Positions 13,376 to 17,362 of a DNA stretch of 17,362 nucleotides are shown one piece after another. Position 1 is the first letter of the stretch. The number at the start of each line of letters is the position of its first letter. The translations under genes were made by a program, and so were the position numbers. Under the pieces are notes generated by a model. It worked only from the letters and a program-made list of their open reading frames with translations, did no database searches and was not told the DNA's origin. Location: the NCBI GenBank assembly GCA_023254015.1, contig JALQYS010000054.1, positions 1-17,362 on the forward strand, given 5' to 3'. Source of the DNA: Paracoccaceae bacterium (GTDB lineage: Bacteria; Pseudomonadota; Alphaproteobacteria; Rhodobacterales; Rhodobacteraceae).

Positions 13376-15925
13376 ATGGACATTGCAGAACGGCTGGCAA
13401 AGGAACGGCGTGCAAGGCTGGCAGCAGAACGGCTGCTGGAACAGAAAAGCCGTGAGCTTTTTGCCGCCAACGAAAAGCTGGCGCTGCATGCGCGCGCGCT
13501 GTCCGATCAGATCGTTGAACAGCGTCAAGTGGTGAAAACGGCCCTGACCGAGGCCGAGATGCTGAAAGGTCAGAACAGCCGGGTTCTGGGCGATCTTGAC
13601 CGGGCGCAAAGCGCGGCCGTCATGGCCGAACGGCGGCTTTGGGATTCAATCAACGCGGTCCCCGATGGATTTGCCGTCTTTGACAGCGACTCGCGTCTGG
13701 TGGCGGCCAATACCGCCTATCTGGCGGCCTTTCGCGGTGCCGACATTGCCCTTGGCGCCACCTATGCCGAGGTGTTGCAGATCGCGGCCGAGGGTGGGCT
13801 GATCGAACTGGGCGAGGAAAGTGCCGCCGACTGGTGCGACCGGATGTTGGCCCGTTGGACCTCTGACGCGCCAGAGCCCACCGTCGTGCAATTCCGTGGC
13901 GGCACCTGGGTGCGCCTGATCGACCGGCACGCGCGTGACGGCGACCGCGTCAGCCTTGCACTGAACATCACCGAGGAAATGCGCATCTGGGCCGCGATCG
14001 AGGCTATCCCCGACGGGTTCGTGCTTTTTGACAGGGAGGAACGGCTCTTGGCCTTCAATCAACGCTATCGCGAGATGTTCCCCGACAGTGCCGAAGCGAT
14101 GGTGCCCGGGGTCAGCTTTGAGGAACTGCTGCGCAACGGGCTGCGACGGGGTCACGTCCCCGAAGCACAGGGGCGCGAAGAGGAATGGCTGGCCGAACGG
14201 CTGGAACAGATGCGCAATGCCAATGGCGTCACCGAATGCCAGCTTGCTGATGGCCGCTGGATTCAGGAGCACGACCACCGAACCCCTGACGGCGGTCGCG
14301 TGGGCGTGCGCCGCGACATCACGCATCTGCGCGAACAACAGGCCGCACTTGAGGCCACCCGGGCCGAGGCCGAGGCGGCGAACCGCGCCAAATCGGCCTT
14401 CCTCGCCAACATGTCCCACGAAATCCGCACCCCGATGAACGGCGTCGTCGGCATGGCGGAACTGTTGTGCGACACCGCCCTGTCCGAGGAACAACGCCTC
14501 TTCGCCGAAACCATCCGCTCTTCGGGCGAGGCGCTTCTGGTCATTATCAACGACATTCTGGACTATTCAAAGCTCGAGGCCGAGCGGATGACGCTCTTCC
14601 CCGAACCCTTCGATCTGGAACGCACGATTCACGAAGTGACGATGCTGTTGCAGCCCCGCGCCCGTGAAAAGGGCATCGACCTGATGATCGACTTCGACAT
14701 GTTCCTGCCGACCCGATATATCGGCGATCCGGGCCGGCTCCGGCAGGTGCTGACCAACCTGATCGGCAACGCGGTCAAGTTCACCGACAAGGGCCATGTC
14801 CTGGTGCGTGTCGTCGGGCTTGAGGATGAACCGGGCCGCCAGCAGCTGCATGTGACGGTCGAGGATACCGGCATCGGGATTGCACAGGAAAACCTTGACC
14901 ACATCTTTGGCGAGTTCAACCAGGTGGAAAGCCAGACGAACCGCAAGTTCGAAGGCACGGGTCTGGGCCTTGCCATCACCCAGCGCCTGATCGAACGGAT
15001 GGAGGGGGCGGTCTGGGTTGACAGCGAATACGGCAAGGGCAGTTGCTTTGGTTTCCGCCTGTCGCTGCCGGTGGCCGAAGACGCCCAGCCCCCCCGCCGG
15101 CCCATCCACATCAAGCGCGCCCTGGTGGTGGATGACCAGTTCATCAACCGCACCATCCTGGAACGCCAGCTTGCCCCCTGCGGCATCTCGGTCACGCTGT
15201 GCCGCTCGGGCGCGGAGGCGCTTGCGGCGCTGCAGGAAGGCGAGTTTGATGTCGTCATCACCGACCACGAGATGCCCGAGATGGACGGGCTGATGCTGGC
15301 CGACCGCATCCGCGAGGCGGGCAACGACATTCCCATCGTGCTGTTGTCCTCAAGCCCCGCCAATGCCCGGGAGGGGGAAGCGGCGAGGCATCTTCTGGCC
15401 ATCCTGCAAAAGCCGATCCTGCGGGCAGAGCTGTATCGCAACCTGCAGGCCATTTCGGCCGAGACGGCCGAACCGCCAGCGACCGAGCCTGTCGCCCGCC
15501 CCGCCGGCAATCTGCGCCGGATGCGGGTGCTGACAGCCGAGGACAACCGCACCAACCAACTGGTGTTCCAGAAGATGGTGCGCGATGCTGACATCGATCT
15601 GGTCTTTGCCAACAACGGACGCGAGGCGGTTGAGCTGTGGCAAAGCTATCAGCCCGATCTGATCTTCATGGATATCTCGATGCCCGAAATGGACGGGCGC
15701 GAGGCCACCCGCGCCATCCGCGCGGCCGAAGGCACCGGGACGCATGTCCCCATCGTTGCCCTGACCGCCCATGCGATGGAGGGCGACGCCGAAGACATTC
15801 TGGCCGCTGGCATCGACCGCTACATGACCAAACCCTTGCGCAAACAGGCCATCACCGAAACCCTCGCCGATTTCCGGCCCGCAGATGCCCTGCCGATCAC
15901 AGTCGCGACGGAAACCGCAGCGTGA
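13376..15925 (+). CDS. Hybrid sensor histidine kinase, PAS-PAS-HisKA-HATPase-REC-REC
   Basis: An 849-residue cytoplasmic hybrid kinase. No membrane segment is visible, so it senses a cytoplasmic signal or a partner protein. The first ~85 residues are a charged coiled coil (RLAKERRARLAAERLLEQ). Two related PAS-like domains follow, opening with NAVPDGFAVFD (~95) and EAIPDGFVLFD (~205). HisKA carries the phospho-acceptor His348 in MSHEIRTPMNG; the ATPase has N465 in IGNAVKFT, D497 in VEDTGIGI, and GTGLGLAIT. Receiver 1 has Asp630 in ITDHEMPEMDG and Lys in LQKPI; receiver 2 has Asp766 in FMDISMPEMDG and Lys in MTKPL. No Hpt or DNA-binding domain is present, so phosphate must pass to separate partners, not seen here. 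I chose the ATG at 13376 for its AGGA site and because the coiled coil begins there; an ATG at 13343 would add 11 residues. Confidence 0.93.
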   Translation: MDIAERLAKERRARLAAERLLEQKSRELFAANEKLALHARALSDQIVEQRQVVKTALTEAEMLKGQNSRVLGDLDRAQSAAVMAERRLWDSINAVPDGFAVFDSDSRLVAANTAYLAAFRGADIALGATYAEVLQIAAEGGLIELGEESAADWCDRMLARWTSDAPEPTVVQFRGGTWVRLIDRHARDGDRVSLALNITEEMRIWAAIEAIPDGFVLFDREERLLAFNQRYREMFPDSAEAMVPGVSFEELLRNGLRRGHVPEAQGREEEWLAERLEQMRNANGVTECQLADGRWIQEHDHRTPDGGRVGVRRDITHLREQQAALEATRAEAEAANRAKSAFLANMSHEIRTPMNGVVGMAELLCDTALSEEQRLFAETIRSSGEALLVIINDILDYSKLEAERMTLFPEPFDLERTIHEVTMLLQPRAREKGIDLMIDFDMFLPTRYIGDPGRLRQVLTNLIGNAVKFTDKGHVLVRVVGLEDEPGRQQLHVTVEDTGIGIAQENLDHIFGEFNQVESQTNRKFEGTGLGLAITQRLIERMEGAVWVDSEYGKGSCFGFRLSLPVAEDAQPPRRPIHIKRALVVDDQFINRTILERQLAPCGISVTLCRSGAEALAALQEGEFDVVITDHEMPEMDGLMLADRIREAGNDIPIVLLSSSPANAREGEAARHLLAILQKPILRAELYRNLQAISAETAEPPATEPVARPAGNLRRMRVLTAEDNRTNQLVFQKMVRDADIDLVFANNGREAVELWQSYQPDLIFMDISMPEMDGREATRAIRAAEGTGTHVPIVALTAHAMEGDAEDILAAGIDRYMTKPLRKQAITETLADFRPADALPITVATETAA

Positions 15926-15927
15926 TG

Positions 15928-15976
15928 CTGCGGCTACCGTGCGCATGCCGCAGGGCGGTCAGGTCCCCCATGACCG
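15928..15976 (+). terminator. Weak inverted repeats between convergent kinase and PBP1A genes
   Basis: In the 109-base gap between the two convergent stops are two small inverted repeats: CTGCGGC (15928-15934) with GCCGCAG (15947-15953), loop 12; and CGGTCA (15956-15961) with TGACCG (15971-15976), loop 9. Neither has a T-run on either strand. They may slow or end transcription with Rho, but the evidence is thin. Nothing else is recognisable in the gap. Confidence 0.3.
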
Positions 15977-16034
15977 GACCACGCAATCGCCTCGTGCCTG
16001 TGACGCTCGAAAGATCGCTCCCGGCCCCGGTTTG

Positions 16035-17362
16035 CTAGCGCAGCTCCTGCAACAGCTTGTCCAGCACCTCCTGCTCGGACTGCGCGCGCGGGGCCTGACC
16101 ACCGCCCAGCGCACCACCAAGGGCGGCGTCAAGGTCTTGCAGGAAGCCACCATCCGGCGTTTGCGGCGGCGGGTTGCGCGGGGCCGGAACCTTCATCGGC
16201 AGTTCGGTCACCGGCAGGCCCTCATGCACGCGCAGCATGACCTCGTGCCAGATTTCCGCCGGCAGGCCGCCGCCCGTCACGCCTTTCAGCGGCGTGTTGT
16301 TGTCATAGCCCATCCAGACGCCAGCAACGTAATCGGCGGTAAAACCGATGAACCAGGCGTCGCGGCCTGCGCTGGTGGTGCCGGTCTTGCCAGCCGCCGG
16401 CCGTCCATCCAGCCGCGCCCGTCCGCCCGTGCCGTCATTCACCACCTGCGCCATCATGTAGATCAGCTCCTGAGCCGCCTGTTCCGAGATCACCCGTTCA
16501 CCGATGCCCGTTTCGGTGAACATGTTCAGCTCTTCGTTGCCCGGAACCTCCAGGATGCGGATGCCATAGGGCGACACCGAAGAGCCGCCGTTCAGGATGC
16601 CCGCATAGGCGCCGGTCATTTCGATCAGGGTGGATTCGCTGGCCCCCAGCGCCAGGGCCGGGCCCGCCGCCATGTCCGAGGCAATGCCGAATTCGGCCGC
16701 GATCTTGCGGACATTTTCGCGCCCCACCGCCTCGGACACCTTCCCCGCCGGACTGTTGCGGCTGTCCTCCAACGCCTGCGCCAGCGTGATCAGCCCCTTG
16801 AACTCCTTGTCGTAATTCGACGGCGTCCACGGCCCCGATCCGGGGATGTTGATCGTCAGCGGCGTATCCTCGACATAGTCCATCGGGCTCCAGCCAAGGT
16901 CCAGCGCCGCCGCATAGACAAAGGGTTTGAACGCCGACCCCGTCTGCCGCAACGCCTGCGTCGCGCGGTTGAACGACCCCGCCGCTTCGGTCTTGCGCCC
17001 GCCGACCATGCCCTTGACCGCCCCGTCCGCCGACATGACCACGACAGCGGCCTGCGCCTTGGACCCTTCCTTCAGCTTGTTGTCAAAAACATAGGCCACC
17101 GCTTCCTCGGCCGCCTTCTGGATGCGCTGGTCGAGCGTGGTCTTGATGATCACATCCTCGGTCGTGTCCGATGTCAGAAAGGCCGGAGCCGTCTCCATCA
17201 CCCAGTCCGCAAAGTAACCGCCCGACTTCGTCTGCGCCGCCGCCGACAATTGCGCCGGATGCGCCCGCGCGTCATCGGCCTCGGCCTTCGTCAGATACCC
17301 CTGCTCCTCCATCAGCCCGATCACGACATTCGCCCGCGCCCGCGCGCGTTCGAGGTTGTTGG
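16035..17362 (-). CDS. PBP1A-family penicillin-binding protein, C-terminal part, cut by the window edge
   Basis: The frame is open from the right edge to a stop at 16035, giving about 442 residues; the start lies outside. The first residues visible (NNLERARARANVVIGLMEEQ, then GYLTKAEA) are the end of the glycosyltransferase domain, so the GTG at 17324 is internal and not a start. The transpeptidase domain is complete: SAFK with the catalytic Ser at 16935-16937, SRN in EDSRNSPAGK, and KTGT in AGKTGTTSAGRDAWFIGF with Lys at 16386-16388. The protein ends in a Pro/Gly-rich tail and a short charged helix. The linker before the transpeptidase is short, with no room for the OB-type insertion of E. 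coli PBP1A, so it resembles the compact PBP1A-family enzymes (about 700 aa). Role: murein polymerisation and cross-linking at the periplasmic face. It is convergent with the kinase gene. Confidence 0.92.
   Translation of the reverse strand, partial: NNLERARARANVVIGLMEEQGYLTKAEADDARAHPAQLSAAAQTKSGGYFADWVMETAPAFLTSDTTEDVIIKTTLDQRIQKAAEEAVAYVFDNKLKEGSKAQAAVVVMSADGAVKGMVGGRKTEAAGSFNRATQALRQTGSAFKPFVYAAALDLGWSPMDYVEDTPLTINIPGSGPWTPSNYDKEFKGLITLAQALEDSRNSPAGKVSEAVGRENVRKIAAEFGIASDMAAGPALALGASESTLIEMTGAYAGILNGGSSVSPYGIRILEVPGNEELNMFTETGIGERVISEQAAQELIYMMAQVVNDGTGGRARLDGRPAAGKTGTTSAGRDAWFIGFTADYVAGVWMGYDNNTPLKGVTGGGLPAEIWHEVMLRVHEGLPVTELPMKVPAPRNPPPQTPDGGFLQDLDAALGGALGGGQAPRAQSEQEVLDKLLQELR

Noticed and set aside
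13204..13470. N-terminal 89-residue extension of the macroglobulin from an ATG at 13470
   Set aside because: It is Ser/Arg-rich, overlaps the kinase gene and would bury the signal peptide. The ATG at 13203 has a good ribosome binding site and starts directly with the signal peptide.
17322..17324. GTG at 17324 as the start of the PBP1A gene
   Set aside because: The frame stays open to the window edge with PBP1A-like residues before it, and the glycosyltransferase domain would be missing; the gene is cut by the edge.

Overview
Apart from its first ~270 bases, the window looks like a stretch of chromosome from a GC-rich alphaproteobacterium, most likely a member of the Rhodobacter/Paracoccus group. 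The clues are about 62-67% GC in the stretches I counted, strongly GC-ending codons, tightly overlapping genes, an alpha-2-macroglobulin with an N-terminal PAN/apple module, and PAS-type hybrid kinases with an N-terminal coiled coil. The organism call is inference from style; no rRNA or other marker gene is present.

Bases 1 to about 270 do not belong to the rest. They encode the end of a CcmF-like cytochrome c maturation protein and the first ~25 residues of a CcmG/DsbE-like thioredoxin, in beta/gammaproteobacterial style at about 51% GC by my count. At a Asn-Arg-Asp-Pro-Arg-Asp stretch the reading frame turns, without interruption, into the C-terminal third of a HyuA-type hydantoinase/oxoprolinase subunit. 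This is most simply a chimeric join (assembly or library artefact) at a short shared sequence; a real recombination is possible but less likely.

From there to 5658 lies one plus-strand operon: the hyuA-like 3' end, then livG, livF, livH and livM with 1-4 base overlaps or spacing, then a periplasmic binding protein with its own strong ribosome binding site. It is a complete branched-chain amino acid/amide (HAAT) family ABC importer. Its position behind a hydantoinase-type gene suggests that it takes up a cyclic amide, hydantoin or related amide rather than leucine, but the sequence does not prove this. A GC-rich hairpin follows the operon.

From 5711 to 13203 on the minus strand are two overlapping genes: a large periplasmic alpha-2-macroglobulin with an intact CTEQ thioester (1815 aa), then pbpC (bifunctional penicillin-binding protein 1C). 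This pair is widespread in bacteria and is thought to combine protease trapping with repair of breached cell wall.

Divergent from the macroglobulin gene is an 849-aa hybrid histidine kinase (coiled coil, two PAS-like domains, HisKA, HATPase, two receiver domains, no DNA-binding output). Convergent with it, and cut by the right edge, is the C-terminal part of a second bifunctional penicillin-binding protein of the PBP1A family. The second half of the window is therefore dominated by cell-envelope maintenance. I see no tRNA, rRNA, CRISPR array, insertion sequence or phage gene.
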